Shown: positions 26,877 to 35,266 of the stretch, piece after piece
How the letters are laid out: the number at the start of each line of letters is the position of its first letter
Numbering within the stretch: the stretch's first letter is position 1
DNA from: Candidatus Acidiferrales bacterium
GTDB lineage: Bacteria; Acidobacteriota; Terriglobia; Acidiferrales; UBA7541
Assembly (NCBI GenBank): GCA_031296075.1
Contig: JARLGK010000208.1
Span: forward strand, 1 to 37,725
Direction of reading: 5' to 3'
Length of the DNA: 37,725 nt
Made by a program: the position numbers and the translations under genes
The notes under the pieces: model-generated
What the model was told of the DNA's origin: nothing
The model's input: the letters and a program-made list of their open reading frames with translations, nothing else
Database searches by the model: none

Positions 26877-27176
26877 CTATTGTTGTTTTTTCTGTTGTTT
26901 GTCCGCTTTGGCTTTCATGGCAGCGGCGGTCCAGGGCGGGACGATGCCGTTGACGCGGGCGTAGGCGACGGATTGGCCGAGGTGCTCGTGGTCGTCCGTG
27001 ACGATGATATAGATAATGTCGCCAGCGTTGGCTTCGGGGCCGAATTTCGGTTCCAGCTTGGCGAAATCGGCGTTGGTCATTTGCGCGACGAAGGCGTGGA
27101 CGTATTCGAAGGACTGGTAGACGTGGCGCGCGAGAAAAGGTATGGCGGAGTTCGACCAGCGAATTGGTAAGATCAC
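26877..27176 (-). pseudogene. DinB-like protein, C-terminal remnant
   Basis: 99 codons resembling only the second half of a DinB/YfiT-like four-helix protein: SNSAIPFLARHVYQSFEYVHAFVAQM, then DDHEHLGQSVAYARVNGIVPPWT, the usual last-helix signature with metal-site His residues. Family members are about 150-180 aa. The N-terminal helices are missing: the first possible start is a GTG at 27174-27176 with no Shine-Dalgarno, and the esterase gene stops 37 bp further upstream. I therefore read it as a 5'-truncated remnant. If expressed it would be a short protein of unknown use. Confidence 0.6.
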
Positions 27177-27212
27177 GCCAAGAAATAGTGCCGGCCACGA
27201 TATATCGTGCCC

Positions 27213-28169
27213 TTACGGCAGCTGCTGACCCTGAAAAAATTCCCAAATCGTGCGGGTGGCGTTGAGATTTTGGCTGGCCTTGCCAACGACGAGCTTCGGC
27301 AAATACTGCGGGCCGCCGGGCCAGGTGTGTCCTCCGCCTTCGATGGTGTACACGACGACCTCAGTGTCGTCCTTCCCGCCCGTCCAGATTTCGCGGCGGA
27401 CGTGCGTTCCATCATCGGAGCGGTCGGGCAGGTCTTTGACATTCGAGGCAGCGGAGATGTGATCCTGTTCGCGCCAGAATTGCGCGGAGGCGGCGAGGGA
27501 GATATTTTCGCCACGGCTGCGGCCGCAAACGAATCCGATGGTGCCGCCGTTGACGGGGACGAGGGAATCCTCCGTTCCCTGAATGTAGAGGACGGAAATC
27601 GGGCGCGACGGTTTGCACTCTGCGACGAGCGGCTTGGGCATGGTGGCGGCGACGGAAGCAATGGCGGTGATTTTGTCCGCGAGGTCGCAGGCGAGACGAT
27701 TTGAGAAAAAGCCGCCATTGGAAATGCCGGTAGCGTAAACGCGGCTCGGATCAATCGAGTGCGAGCGGGCGACGTCGTCAATCAGGGCGCGGGTGAATCC
27801 CACGTCGTCCGCGGTGGAGACGCCGCGACTGTCGTTCCAGTTTCTGTTCTCGGCGTCAGGGTAGGCGACGACGAATCCCTCCTGGTCGGCCAGATCGTCG
27901 AAGTGCGTGAAGCCGGGCATGTTCCAGTCATGGCCGCCGCCACCGTGGAAGACCAGGACGAGCGGCGCGGGCTTTCCAGGAGGCAAATCGTCGGGAACAT
28001 GCAGAAGATAATTTCGAGTCAGGCTGCCCACCATGATGGAATGTTTTTCGTCGGCAGCCGCTGCCTCGCGAAGGCTCGCGCGCAGGCGCATTGCGCGGCC
28101 GGCAAGTGTCGCTGCTCCCAGCGCGGCAATCCCCAGGAAGATGGCGAGGATGATGGCTAGCTTTCGCAT
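27213..28169 (-). CDS. PHB depolymerase-family esterase (LpqC/feruloyl-esterase-like)
   Basis: 318 aa. An N-terminal signal or anchor helix (about 4-23) precedes an alpha/beta-hydrolase of the Esterase_phb type: oxyanion-region HGGGGHDWN, nucleophile motif ATGISNGGFFS (Ser in GISNG), Asp in YIQGTEDSLVP and His in GGGHTWPGG. It is predicted to hydrolyse an ester (polyhydroxybutyrate oligomers, feruloyl or acetyl esters) outside the cytoplasm. Cysteines in FVCGRSR and ACDLADK/AECKPSR may form a disulfide. No polysaccharide- or PHB-related genes adjoin it, so the substrate stays open. Confidence 0.88.
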   Translation of the reverse strand: MRKLAIILAIFLGIAALGAATLAGRAMRLRASLREAAAADEKHSIMVGSLTRNYLLHVPDDLPPGKPAPLVLVFHGGGGHDWNMPGFTHFDDLADQEGFVVAYPDAENRNWNDSRGVSTADDVGFTRALIDDVARSHSIDPSRVYATGISNGGFFSNRLACDLADKITAIASVAATMPKPLVAECKPSRPISVLYIQGTEDSLVPVNGGTIGFVCGRSRGENISLAASAQFWREQDHISAASNVKDLPDRSDDGTHVRREIWTGGKDDTEVVVYTIEGGGHTWPGGPQYLPKLVVGKASQNLNATRTIWEFFQGQQLP

Positions 28170-28274
28170 GGGTTCTCTCTAATTAAACACGCCTCTACGA
28201 AATAATACGCGTTTGGTTCGCAAGAAGTGTCAGCCGCGCGGTAGGCGTTGCTGTGCGAGTAGGTGCGCGTCGGC

Positions 28275-28340
28275 GTCTCCCGGGCTAAAGCCCCTTCCAT
28301 TCGAGCACTGATTCATGGGGCTGCAGCCCTACGCTTTCGC
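28275..28340 (+). repeat. dispersed hairpin repeat, second copy
   Basis: CGGGCTAAAGCCCC, then CATTCGAGC, then CATGGGGCTGCAGCCCTACGC. It aligns with 25335-25410 in the same order and nearly the same spacing, with compensated differences in the stems. It ends at the recX stop codon. Confidence 0.75.
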
Positions 28341-28871
28341 CTATTCCGAGGCGTCGGGCGCATCCGGGAAATCGGGGAGATCGCCGTGGGTGATCCCGCG
28401 CAGTTCGGCGCGAATGATGTCCGAGGAAAAGCCGGCGCGAAGGAGGCTGCGATAGAGCGAGGCGATCTTGTTCTGGCCGAGCGCGCCGCGCACATGCGAA
28501 AGATGCCGCTTGAGGCGCGCGCGGACGGACGCTGCCTCGTCCGTCTCGGCGAAGACGGAATCGAGCGCGGCTTCGATGTAGCGGTCAGGAACGCCCCGGC
28601 CGCGCAGTTCGCGCGCGATGCGGAAGCGTCCCTGTCGGCGCGACTTCGCGTGATGGCGAGCATACTCGAGCGCGTAACGAGCATCGTCGAGATATTGCAG
28701 CTCGCGGAGGCGCGCGATGACCGGCGAGACTGATTCCTTGTCTTCGGCGCGGCGCTCGAGGTATTCGCGCATCTCGTGAATCGAATGCGCGCGGCGCATG
28801 AGGGCGCGGACTGCGGACGTGTAGAGCGCCTGCTCGATCGAAAGTTTGCGGAGAGAAGAGCGCGAGCGCAC
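28341..28871 (-). CDS. recX: RecX regulatory protein
   Basis: 176 aa. The helical RecX repeats are recognisable: YTSAVRALMRRAHSIHEMREYLERRA, YLDDARYALEYARHHAKSRRQGRFRIARELRGRGVPDRYIEAAL and the third RSLLRAGFSSDIIRAELRG. RecX binds RecA filaments and limits their activity in recombination and SOS response. recA is not adjacent here. The start is a GTG at 28869-28871 with no Shine-Dalgarno; just upstream lie four tandem copies of an 8-bp unit (28874-28905), so the true start is uncertain. Confidence 0.85.
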   Translation of the reverse strand: MRSRSSLRKLSIEQALYTSAVRALMRRAHSIHEMREYLERRAEDKESVSPVIARLRELQYLDDARYALEYARHHAKSRRQGRFRIARELRGRGVPDRYIEAALDSVFAETDEAASVRARLKRHLSHVRGALGQNKIASLYRSLLRAGFSSDIIRAELRGITHGDLPDFPDAPDASE

Positions 28872-28873
28872 GA

Positions 28874-28905
28874 GGGAAGCATAGAAGCAAGGAAGCAGGG
28901 AAGCA
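28874..28905. repeat. 8-bp tandem repeat upstream of recX
   Basis: Four consecutive units GGGAAGCA, TAGAAGCA, AGGAAGCA, GGGAAGCA (consensus NRGAAGCA), followed by a degenerate AGGAGCGA. It sits 3 bp upstream of the annotated recX start. Confidence 0.8.
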
Positions 28906-29014
28906 AGGAGCGAGGCGACGCGGGCGGGCGCAGCATTTCCGGGCGCGAACGCCGCCGAATTACATGCTGCGGTAGGGACAGCGCATAGGAAGGCGCTTCG
29001 CGCCGATTCTTTTT

Positions 29015-29034
29015 GTCGGAGCTAAAGTTCCGAC
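29015..29034 (+). repeat. single hairpin unit of the dispersed repeat family
   Basis: GTCGGAGC-TAAA-GTTCCGAC, an 8-bp stem with one GU pair and the same CTAAAG centre as the copies at 25335 and 28275. It lies between pilT and recX. Confidence 0.5.
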
Positions 29035-29136
29035 CCCCTAAACAGAGAGGGAATCCCTCGGCTCGTCCGTCCCGGCGGGCTCGCTCCCTTCGCCAGAGCA
29101 GTCAGGGCAGGCGGGACGACGATCCTGGTCGGATCG

Positions 29137-30285
29137 TCAGTGCTTGCTGCCGAGGCGCTCGAATTCGTTCATGGCGCGTTCCATATCCTCGCGGGCGGAA
29201 TCGGCGGAGGAGCGGATACCCTGAACGCGAAGGTGGAAATCGTCCGGGTTCGAGGCGCGCAGCAGGGCCTCTTCAAGGGTGATGAGGTTGCGCGAATAGA
29301 GATCGAAGAGCGATTGATCGAACGTCTGCATTCCGTACTGGCTGGTTCCGGCGGCGATGGCGTCGCGGATCATGCGAGTCTTGTCTGGATTGATGATGCA
29401 GTCGCGAATGTATCCGGTGGCGACCATGACTTCGACCGCGGGCACGCGGCCCGTGCCGTCGCTCTTGCGAACCAGGCGCTGGCTGACGACCGCCTTGAGC
29501 GTCCCGGCGAGCTGCAAGCGAATCTGCTTTTGCTCCGGCGGCGGGAAGACGGCGATAATGCGCTGAATCGTTTCCGTGGCGTCGAGCGTGTGCAAAGTCG
29601 AAAGTACGAGGTGGCCGGTTTCAGCGGCGAGCAGGGCCGTGGAGATGGTTTCCAGGTCGCGCATTTCGCCGACGAGTACGACGTCGGGGTCCTGGCGCAG
29701 CGCGGCGCGGAGGGCCGTCGAGAACGACGACGTGTCGACCTCGACTTCGCGCTGATTGATGAAACCCTTTTTGTCGCGGTGCAGATATTCGATAGGGTCC
29801 TCGATGGTGATGATGTGCTCGGCGCGCAGTGAATTGATGCGGTCAATCATGGCAGCCAGCGTGGTGGATTTACCGGAACCGGTCGTGCCGGTGGTGAGGA
29901 TCAAACCGCGCTGCTCTTCGCAGATTTGCATGAGGATACGCGGGAGTTCGAGCTCTTCGATGGTGCGAATTTTCGTCGGAATAACGCGCAGAACCATGCC
30001 GACGTTGCCGCGCTGCTGGAAGACGTTGACGCGAAACCGTCCCAGACCGGCCACGCCGTAGGCCATATCCAACTCGGCCGTTTCCTTGAATTTTTGCTTC
30101 TGCCGGTTGGTCATCATGCTGAAGGCCATCGAGAGCATCTCTTCAGGCGTGATGCGGGGGACGTCGGTGAGGCCGCTCAGCAAGCCGTCCACGCGCAAAT
30201 AGGGATGATTGCCAACCTTCAAGTGCAAGTCGGAGGCGCGGCTATCAACGGCGCGGCGCAAAAGATCATCAATATTGAGGGCCAT
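29137..30285 (-). CDS. pilT: type IV pilus retraction ATPase PilT
   Basis: 382 aa. The N-terminal PAS-like domain (1-100) has ASDLHLKVG. The RecA-like motor carries Walker A GTTGSGKST (133-141), Asp box TIEDPIEY (160-167), Walker B DPDVVLVGEMRD (199-210) and His box STLHTLDA. The C-terminal TYGMQTFDQSL-like segment and the LITLEEALLRASNPDDF helix are PilT marks. The hexamer retracts type IV pili at the inner-membrane base, giving twitching motility. No other pil gene is present in the window, so it is genetically isolated from the pilus assembly cluster. Confidence 0.95.
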   Translation of the reverse strand: MALNIDDLLRRAVDSRASDLHLKVGNHPYLRVDGLLSGLTDVPRITPEEMLSMAFSMMTNRQKQKFKETAELDMAYGVAGLGRFRVNVFQQRGNVGMVLRVIPTKIRTIEELELPRILMQICEEQRGLILTTGTTGSGKSTTLAAMIDRINSLRAEHIITIEDPIEYLHRDKKGFINQREVEVDTSSFSTALRAALRQDPDVVLVGEMRDLETISTALLAAETGHLVLSTLHTLDATETIQRIIAVFPPPEQKQIRLQLAGTLKAVVSQRLVRKSDGTGRVPAVEVMVATGYIRDCIINPDKTRMIRDAIAAGTSQYGMQTFDQSLFDLYSRNLITLEEALLRASNPDDFHLRVQGIRSSADSAREDMERAMNEFERLGSKH

Positions 30286-30440
30286 CGCTGAATCTCCCCG
30301 TTTACGAAGCTGAATCCAAAACTAGCATGGGTTCTAGTACCCAACAAGAACGCGCGGCAGGGGAGTTTCTAGGGGCGCAACGGAGAAGGCAGGGCGAGGG
30401 TGAGGGCGAGGATTAGAGACGACGCGTGACCGCCACGGCG

Positions 30441-31148
30441 CTACGCGGGAGGCTGGTCGCGCAGAAAGGTGCGGTCGTAGAGGACTCCGGCAATAACGCC
30501 GCCGAGGAGGGGGCCGGCCCAATAGACGCCGTGGTTCTGCCAGTGGCTTGTGGCCAGCGCTGGCCCGAACGCGCGAGCTGGGTTCATGGCGGCGCCCGTG
30601 AAAGGGCCGCCGAAGAGAGTGTCCATGGTGATCGTCAGGCCGATGGCGAAGCCGGCAATCTTGCTAAACGCGCCTTTCGTATCCGCCGCGGTGGCGAAGA
30701 AGACGAATACAAGGAAGAACGTCAGGACGGCCTCCAGCGCGATGCCGTGCGCCCGAGTAAAGTCGCCGCCGAGGTCGGGTGTGATCGAACCGAGGGCCTT
30801 TGCGGTCCAAGTGGTGTCCGGGATCGCAACCTTGATCACGTAGGCCGCTGTCGTGGCGCCAAGCAGCTGCGCGATCCAGTAGGACACGCTGTGCCGCGTG
30901 CTCAAACGCCGAGTGACCCAGAGTCCGATGGTAATCGCGGGATTGAAATGACCGCCGGAGATATGCCCGAGCGCCATGACCATGACGCCGAAGGCGAGTC
31001 CGCTGGCGATGGCGACGCCCAGCAACCCCAGGCCGCTCTGGCCCGTCGAGGTCAGATATTGATCCGTGCAGATCGAGCCGGCGCCGATGAAGACGAGGGT
31101 GAACGCGCCGATGAATTCGGCGACGAGCTTCTGCGGAAGATTGTACAT
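30441..31148 (-). CDS. MIP-family aquaporin
   Basis: 235 aa, six membrane helices and two half-helices. Both NPA boxes are present: GHFNPAIT (69-71) and AMNPARAFGPA (189-191), the second followed by the selectivity-filter Arg. The residue aligned with the filter His of AqpZ is Thr (TMDTLFGG), so it is neither a classic AqpZ nor a GlpF. It probably conducts water and perhaps small uncharged solutes across the inner membrane. The start is ATG at 31146-31148. Monocistronic by spacing. Confidence 0.9.
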   Translation of the reverse strand: MYNLPQKLVAEFIGAFTLVFIGAGSICTDQYLTSTGQSGLGLLGVAIASGLAFGVMVMALGHISGGHFNPAITIGLWVTRRLSTRHSVSYWIAQLLGATTAAYVIKVAIPDTTWTAKALGSITPDLGGDFTRAHGIALEAVLTFFLVFVFFATAADTKGAFSKIAGFAIGLTITMDTLFGGPFTGAAMNPARAFGPALATSHWQNHGVYWAGPLLGGVIAGVLYDRTFLRDQPPA

Positions 31149-31260
31149 GCGCGCCCTCCTCGACCGCGCGGATTCTACTGGATTGGATAAAGGGAGTCAA
31201 AGAATCGCAAGTTTGGACTCCGCTCACAATCACTCGTCGCTCGTCAAGCTACGACGACTT

Positions 31261-31400
31261 TGTGGAGTGCGGGAGCTTACTCCCGCTGTTCTTGGGCGAA
31301 GCTCGCTTCGCCCAATCCAAGGCGTTCCCGAACGAGTGCAGCGCGCACGGGCAGGCCCGTGCGGCAGACAGCGGCGGGCGGCAAACTGCCGCACTCCACA
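31261..31400. repeat. 140-bp nested palindromic intergenic element
   Basis: Perfect 12-bp terminal inverted repeats TGTGGAGTGCGG (31261-31272) and CCGCACTCCACA (31389-31400) enclose further hairpins: GCGGGAG/CTCCCGC (near 31270-31285), TTGGGCGAAG/CTTCGCCCAA (about 31292-31315) and GCACGGGC/GCCCGTGC (about 31345-31362). The last short stem GCGGC/GCCGC overlaps the right terminal repeat. It is non-coding and could fold as a multi-armed cruciform or RNA. No transposase is present, so it would be non-autonomous if mobile. Confidence 0.75.
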
Positions 31401-31458
31401 TAGGCTGAGGTGAAAGGGGAGCGAGGCGAATGGCGGCTCCATGCCAAGGTCGCGCGCC

Positions 31459-31479
31459 GGGCGTAGCCGTGCTACGCCC
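31459..31479. repeat. hairpin 9-bp perfect inverted repeat
   Basis: GGGCGTAGC, loop CGT, GCTACGCCC. It lies between the 140-bp element and the aminotransferase stop; it may be a terminator or a REP-like unit. No T-run follows on either side. Confidence 0.45.
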
Positions 31480-31534
31480 CTACACAACACAGAGACGTTC
31501 TTACTTGCGGCCCGGGCGCTATTGCGGCGAAGCG

Positions 31535-32479
31535 TTAGCGGACGGCGGCGCTGGGGACGTTCACCGACGATAGCCAGCCGTGACGATCGGGCGTCTTGCC
31601 GCTGGTGATGGCGAAAAAATCATCCTGGAGTCGTTTTGTGATGGGGCCGCGCGCGCCGGCGCCGATCTTGATGCGGTCAATCGAGCGAACCGGTGTGACT
31701 TCGGCGGCGGTGCCGCAGAAAAAGACCTCGTCCGCGATGTAGAGCATCTCGCGTGGAATCACCTGTTCGCCGACGGGAATGCCCATGTCATGGCAGAGTT
31801 TCATAATCGAATCGCGCGTGATGCCGGGCAGGGCGGAGTTCGCAAGCGGCGGAGTCGAGACGGAGCCGTTCATCACCACGAAAATGTTTTCGCCGGAGCC
31901 TTCGCTCACGTAGCCGTTTGTGTCGAGCGCGATGCCTTCTTCGTAGCCGTTCACTTTGGCTTCCATTCGAATCAGCTGTGAATTCATGTAGTTTGCGGCG
32001 GCCTTGGCCATTTGCGGAAGCGTGTTGGGCGCCGGGCGGTTCCACGAGCTGACGCAGACGTCCACGCCGGAGCGCAGCGCTTCTTCGCCGAGATATTTTC
32101 CCCATTCCCAACAGGCGAGATAGACCTCGATCGGATTGTTTTGCGGGTTCACGCCCGCATCGCCGTAGCCACGCAGCACGATGGGACGCACATAGCACGC
32201 GGGCACTTTGTTGACGCGCACCAGATCGATGCTGGCTTGGCAGAGCGCGTCGAGCGTGTAGGGAACTTCCATCCGATAGATGTACGCGGAGTTGATCAGG
32301 CGCTGCATGTGCTCGCGGAGACGGAAGATCGAGGGGCCCTGCGGCGCGTCGTAGCAACGGATGCCTTCGAAGACCGCCGAGCCGTAGCTGACGACGTGCG
32401 AAAGCACGTGGATCGTGGCGTCGTCCCAGTTGATGAATTTTCCGTTGTGCCAGATTTTCTCGGTCTTGGGCAGGCTCAT
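31535..32479 (-). CDS. ilvE: branched-chain-amino-acid aminotransferase (class IV)
   Basis: 314 aa from ATG at 32477-32479, with GGAGAG four bases upstream; an earlier ATG at 32500 would add 7 residues. Motifs: IWHNGKFINWDDATIHVLSHVVSYGSAVFEGIRCY, RPIVLRGYG, and the PLP-binding Lys region AKAAANYMNSQL. The segments DTNGYVSEGSGENIFVV and GITRDSIMKL are hallmarks of IlvE. It transfers amino groups between glutamate and the keto-acids of Val, Leu and Ile, in the cytoplasm. No other ilv/leu genes are nearby. Confidence 0.92.
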   Translation of the reverse strand: MSLPKTEKIWHNGKFINWDDATIHVLSHVVSYGSAVFEGIRCYDAPQGPSIFRLREHMQRLINSAYIYRMEVPYTLDALCQASIDLVRVNKVPACYVRPIVLRGYGDAGVNPQNNPIEVYLACWEWGKYLGEEALRSGVDVCVSSWNRPAPNTLPQMAKAAANYMNSQLIRMEAKVNGYEEGIALDTNGYVSEGSGENIFVVMNGSVSTPPLANSALPGITRDSIMKLCHDMGIPVGEQVIPREMLYIADEVFFCGTAAEVTPVRSIDRIKIGAGARGPITKRLQDDFFAITSGKTPDRHGWLSSVNVPSAAVR

Positions 32480-32629
32480 GAATCTCTCCGCACCATGCAA
32501 AGAAACTTTTATAGGTCTCTAGAAGCGAAATTATAGCACAGGCATTTTCAAGAGCAGGGGCGGCATGTCGCGGAACGTGCGTAAAACGCGGCCAATTTGG
32601 CCTTCGGCGTAACCGCCTGACGAGCGCCT

Positions 32630-33757
32630 TCAGTCGGTGTGGTCGTCGGGTTCTTCGCGGTCCGGGCCGGCGATGCCGGAGATCCGGCCCCACGCGCTGG
32701 TCTTCCAGTTGTCCGCGATTTCCGTCGCGAGAATCCACGGAGGAACCTCCATATAGAGGAAACGCGAAAGAGCATGGAGGTACGGCTCGTACATCGCGCG
32801 GAGATCCGCGAGCTTCTTGTGCGAGGCTTCGTCGTCGCGAAGCTTAAAGCCGCACTTTGTGAGGGCGGCGCGCAGGCGCGCGAGCTCCGCGGGGGGCAAG
32901 CGGTTGTCCCGGTGATTGGGCGGAGGCTCGTTGAATAACTGCGCGAGATCTACAACCGTGTGGCGGCACATCGCGAACGTGAGCCGCGCCTGCCGCGAGG
33001 ACGTGCTTTCCACGAAGGCAAGCAAGAAACTGCACGTGTCGAGAATCGCCGTCAGCGAAGCGAGCCACGATTCGTTGGTGTGCTGCGAACGGAAATAACA
33101 AACGCTGGGATAAGAAACGTGGCTCTCCAGAATGTCGGCGGAAGATCGCTCCCAGTCATGCAGGAGTTCTTCCAGCGCTTCCGCTCCGCGCGGCCCCGAA
33201 TGACGCCGCAGAAGTTCCGCCGCGGTGGGAGGCGAACCTGCGCGCGCGTCCAGCAAAACGATATTCACTTCGCGGCGGGAGAATGCCTGATAGATCACCG
33301 GCAAATAGCTCAGAACGAGCGCGAGGAAGCCGAATCCGATCCCGCTCTCGAATACGACCATGAAACGCTCCGGCCAGGTGTGCGGAATCACGTCGCCGAG
33401 GCCGAGCGTGAACATTGTCGTGCCGCTCATGTAGAGGGAGGTCTCAAATGTAGGGTGCGTCGAGTCCCGCGCAGCGACGCTGTGATACATCAACCCGAAG
33501 CCGAAAATAATCGCGGCGGCCCAGACCGCGAACAGAATCAGGATCGAAAGCGGGCCGTAGAAGCTGAGAAACGTCTCACGGGATTTCGCGTCCTTGAAGC
33601 GGTGGGCCAGCGCTCTCCACGGAATCCACGTGCTGCGATATACGAGGACCGCCATTCGAAAGCGGCGCCGCACCCGGCGCGGGAGAATGACGGTTTCGAA
33701 CGCCTCCCACAGGACGATCGCAATGATCAGCACGCCCGACACAGCTGGAAAAATCAT
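32630..33757 (-). CDS. two-TM-type ion channel protein with long soluble C-terminal region
   Basis: 375 aa from ATG at 33755-33757. A first helix lies near 3-25 (AVSGVLIIAIVLWEAFETVIL) and a helix near 68-90 (PLSILILFAVWAAAIIFGFGL). A pore loop with TLGLGD (117-122), in place of the K+-channel TVGYGD filter, is followed by a helix at about 130-155. This is the Ion_trans_2 layout. The remaining 215 residues are soluble and helical, of no family I recognise. It probably conducts cations across the inner membrane, but selectivity is uncertain because the filter is changed. It overlaps the OsmC stop by 4 nt (ATGA). Confidence 0.78.
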   Translation of the reverse strand: MIFPAVSGVLIIAIVLWEAFETVILPRRVRRRFRMAVLVYRSTWIPWRALAHRFKDAKSRETFLSFYGPLSILILFAVWAAAIIFGFGLMYHSVAARDSTHPTFETSLYMSGTTMFTLGLGDVIPHTWPERFMVVFESGIGFGFLALVLSYLPVIYQAFSRREVNIVLLDARAGSPPTAAELLRRHSGPRGAEALEELLHDWERSSADILESHVSYPSVCYFRSQHTNESWLASLTAILDTCSFLLAFVESTSSRQARLTFAMCRHTVVDLAQLFNEPPPNHRDNRLPPAELARLRAALTKCGFKLRDDEASHKKLADLRAMYEPYLHALSRFLYMEVPPWILATEIADNWKTSAWGRISGIAGPDREEPDDHTD

Positions 33758-34185
33758 GCTCCCTGCTCCAGGGTCGCCATCATCGTGATTTCCGCCTTCA
33801 ACAGTCGGGACACCGGGCAATTGGCTTTCGCGCTGGCGGCGGCTGATTCAAAGGCCGAGGCCGAAATGCCGGGAACTTTCGCGGCGACTTCGAGATGAAC
33901 GCGCGAAATCGTCCAGCCGGCATCGAGCTTTTCGAGCGACACGGTGGCCTTGGTGCGAAGGTTTTCCGGCGTGAAGTTCATGGTGCTGAGCTGGGCGGAT
34001 AGCGCCATGGTGAAGCAACCGGCGTGGGCTGCGGCAATCAGTTCTTCAGGATTTGTGCCCTGGCCGTTTTCGAACCGTGTGGAGAAGGAATACGGCGTGC
34101 CGGAAAGAACGCCGCTCGCGGTGGAAATCGTTCCCTTTCCCTCTTTCAGAGTGCCGTTCCAGACAGCCGTGGCCGCTCGTTGCAT
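33754..34185 (-). CDS. OsmC-family peroxiredoxin
   Basis: 143 aa. The OsmC core is clear: TASGVLSGTPYSFSTRFENGQGTNPEELIAAAHAGCFTMALSAQL with the first catalytic Cys, and the second in AKANCPVSRLLKAEIT. This thiol peroxidase reduces organic hydroperoxides in the cytoplasm. The ATG at 34183-34185 is used; the longer open frame would enter the quinone oxidoreductase gene. It is 29 bp downstream of that gene and overlaps the channel gene by 4 nt, so the three probably form one stress-related transcript. Its co-occurrence with bacillithiol synthesis elsewhere in the window fits a thiol-redox physiology, but that link is only inference. Confidence 0.92.
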   Translation of the reverse strand: MQRAATAVWNGTLKEGKGTISTASGVLSGTPYSFSTRFENGQGTNPEELIAAAHAGCFTMALSAQLSTMNFTPENLRTKATVSLEKLDAGWTISRVHLEVAAKVPGISASAFESAAASAKANCPVSRLLKAEITMMATLEQGA

Positions 34186-34214
34186 GAAGTGGGACCCCCG
34201 TGCGGATGAAATCC

Positions 34215-35192
34215 TTAAGGAATCAGAACGATTTTCCCGTAGGCACCCGCTTCCATCACGGCTATATGTGAGCGAGCGGCTTCGGCTAGCGGAATCTCCT
34301 GCCCGACAATGGGACGTAGAGTCTTGTTCTCGAGACCCGCGACAAGCGTCGAGTGGATGCTGACGATTTCCTCGGTCGTCGCGTTCCACATGCTCATGCC
34401 CAGGATGGACGCATCGCGCGTCATCGTGTGGCGCGCGTCAATTTTAACGGGCCCGCGACTGCCCACCACGACGACGCGTCCCTTGGGAGCAAGAATAGGG
34501 AGATCGCGCCCGAGATTCGCATTCGCGAGCATTTCGAGAATTACATCGTAGCCACGGCCGCCGGTCAGCGCCAGGGCTTCGTCGAAGTGGCCGGGCGCTT
34601 TGTGGTCGAGAATTTCATGTGCGCCTTCCGCCGCGACCAATTGGCGTCCGCGGTCGGAGCCAACCGTGCCGACGACGCGCAGCCCAGCCGCCCGCGCGAG
34701 CTGCACGGCTGCGATTCCCACAGCTCCGCTCGCGCCGTGAACCAGGACCGTCTCGCCCCCGCGCGCATTCGCGCGATGAAAGAGCGCACGAAAGGCGGTG
34801 GAGTAAGGAATATTCATGGCCGCGCCCTGCGCAAACGATACGCTTGCCGGCAGCGGGAAAACGAATCGCTCGTCGCAAAGCGATTGCTCCGCATACGCGC
34901 CGCTCAGGCTGCCGGCGATGTACACACGATCGCCCGGCTTGAATCGCGCCGCCTCTTTAGTATTCAAGGCGGGGCCGACGGACTCAACCGTACCGGCTCC
35001 ATCCGTGCCCGGCGTATACGGCAGCGAAGGCTTTCGCGGGTACGTTCCCGCTCGCATGTAGGTCTCGACCGGGTTGACGCCGATGGCGCGCAGACGCACG
35101 ACAACTTGTCCGGCGCCTGGCTTCAGGTCAGGAACTTCCTCAACCTTCATAACTTCCGGTCCGCCGAATTCCTTGATGCGAATTGCCTTCAT
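34215..35192 (-). CDS. NADPH:quinone oxidoreductase / zeta-crystallin-like MDR protein
   Basis: 325 aa, usual for the zinc-free quinone oxidoreductases. MKAIRIKEFGGPEVMKVEEVP, GVNPVETYMRAGTY and PYTPGTDGAGTVESVG are at the N-terminus. The Rossmann segment ETVLVHGASGAVGIAAVQLARAAG has the AXXGXXG motif for NADPH. No structural-zinc cysteine cluster is present. It is expected to reduce quinones or enals using NADPH. It is 29 bp upstream of osmC, in a probable detoxification transcript. Confidence 0.9.
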   Translation of the reverse strand: MKAIRIKEFGGPEVMKVEEVPDLKPGAGQVVVRLRAIGVNPVETYMRAGTYPRKPSLPYTPGTDGAGTVESVGPALNTKEAARFKPGDRVYIAGSLSGAYAEQSLCDERFVFPLPASVSFAQGAAMNIPYSTAFRALFHRANARGGETVLVHGASGAVGIAAVQLARAAGLRVVGTVGSDRGRQLVAAEGAHEILDHKAPGHFDEALALTGGRGYDVILEMLANANLGRDLPILAPKGRVVVVGSRGPVKIDARHTMTRDASILGMSMWNATTEEIVSIHSTLVAGLENKTLRPIVGQEIPLAEAARSHIAVMEAGAYGKIVLIP

Positions 35193-35266
35193 GGCTGCTC
35201 AGGTTCCTCAGGGTTCGATGCCGGCCGGGTTCGAGCGGATTCCGCGATTTTCGCCGCTCCGCGGAA

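Noticed and set aside
32960-33898. 312-codon plus-strand open frame opposite the channel gene
   Set aside because: Shadow of the membrane-protein gene on the minus strand; very Arg/Glu-rich and lacking any motif.
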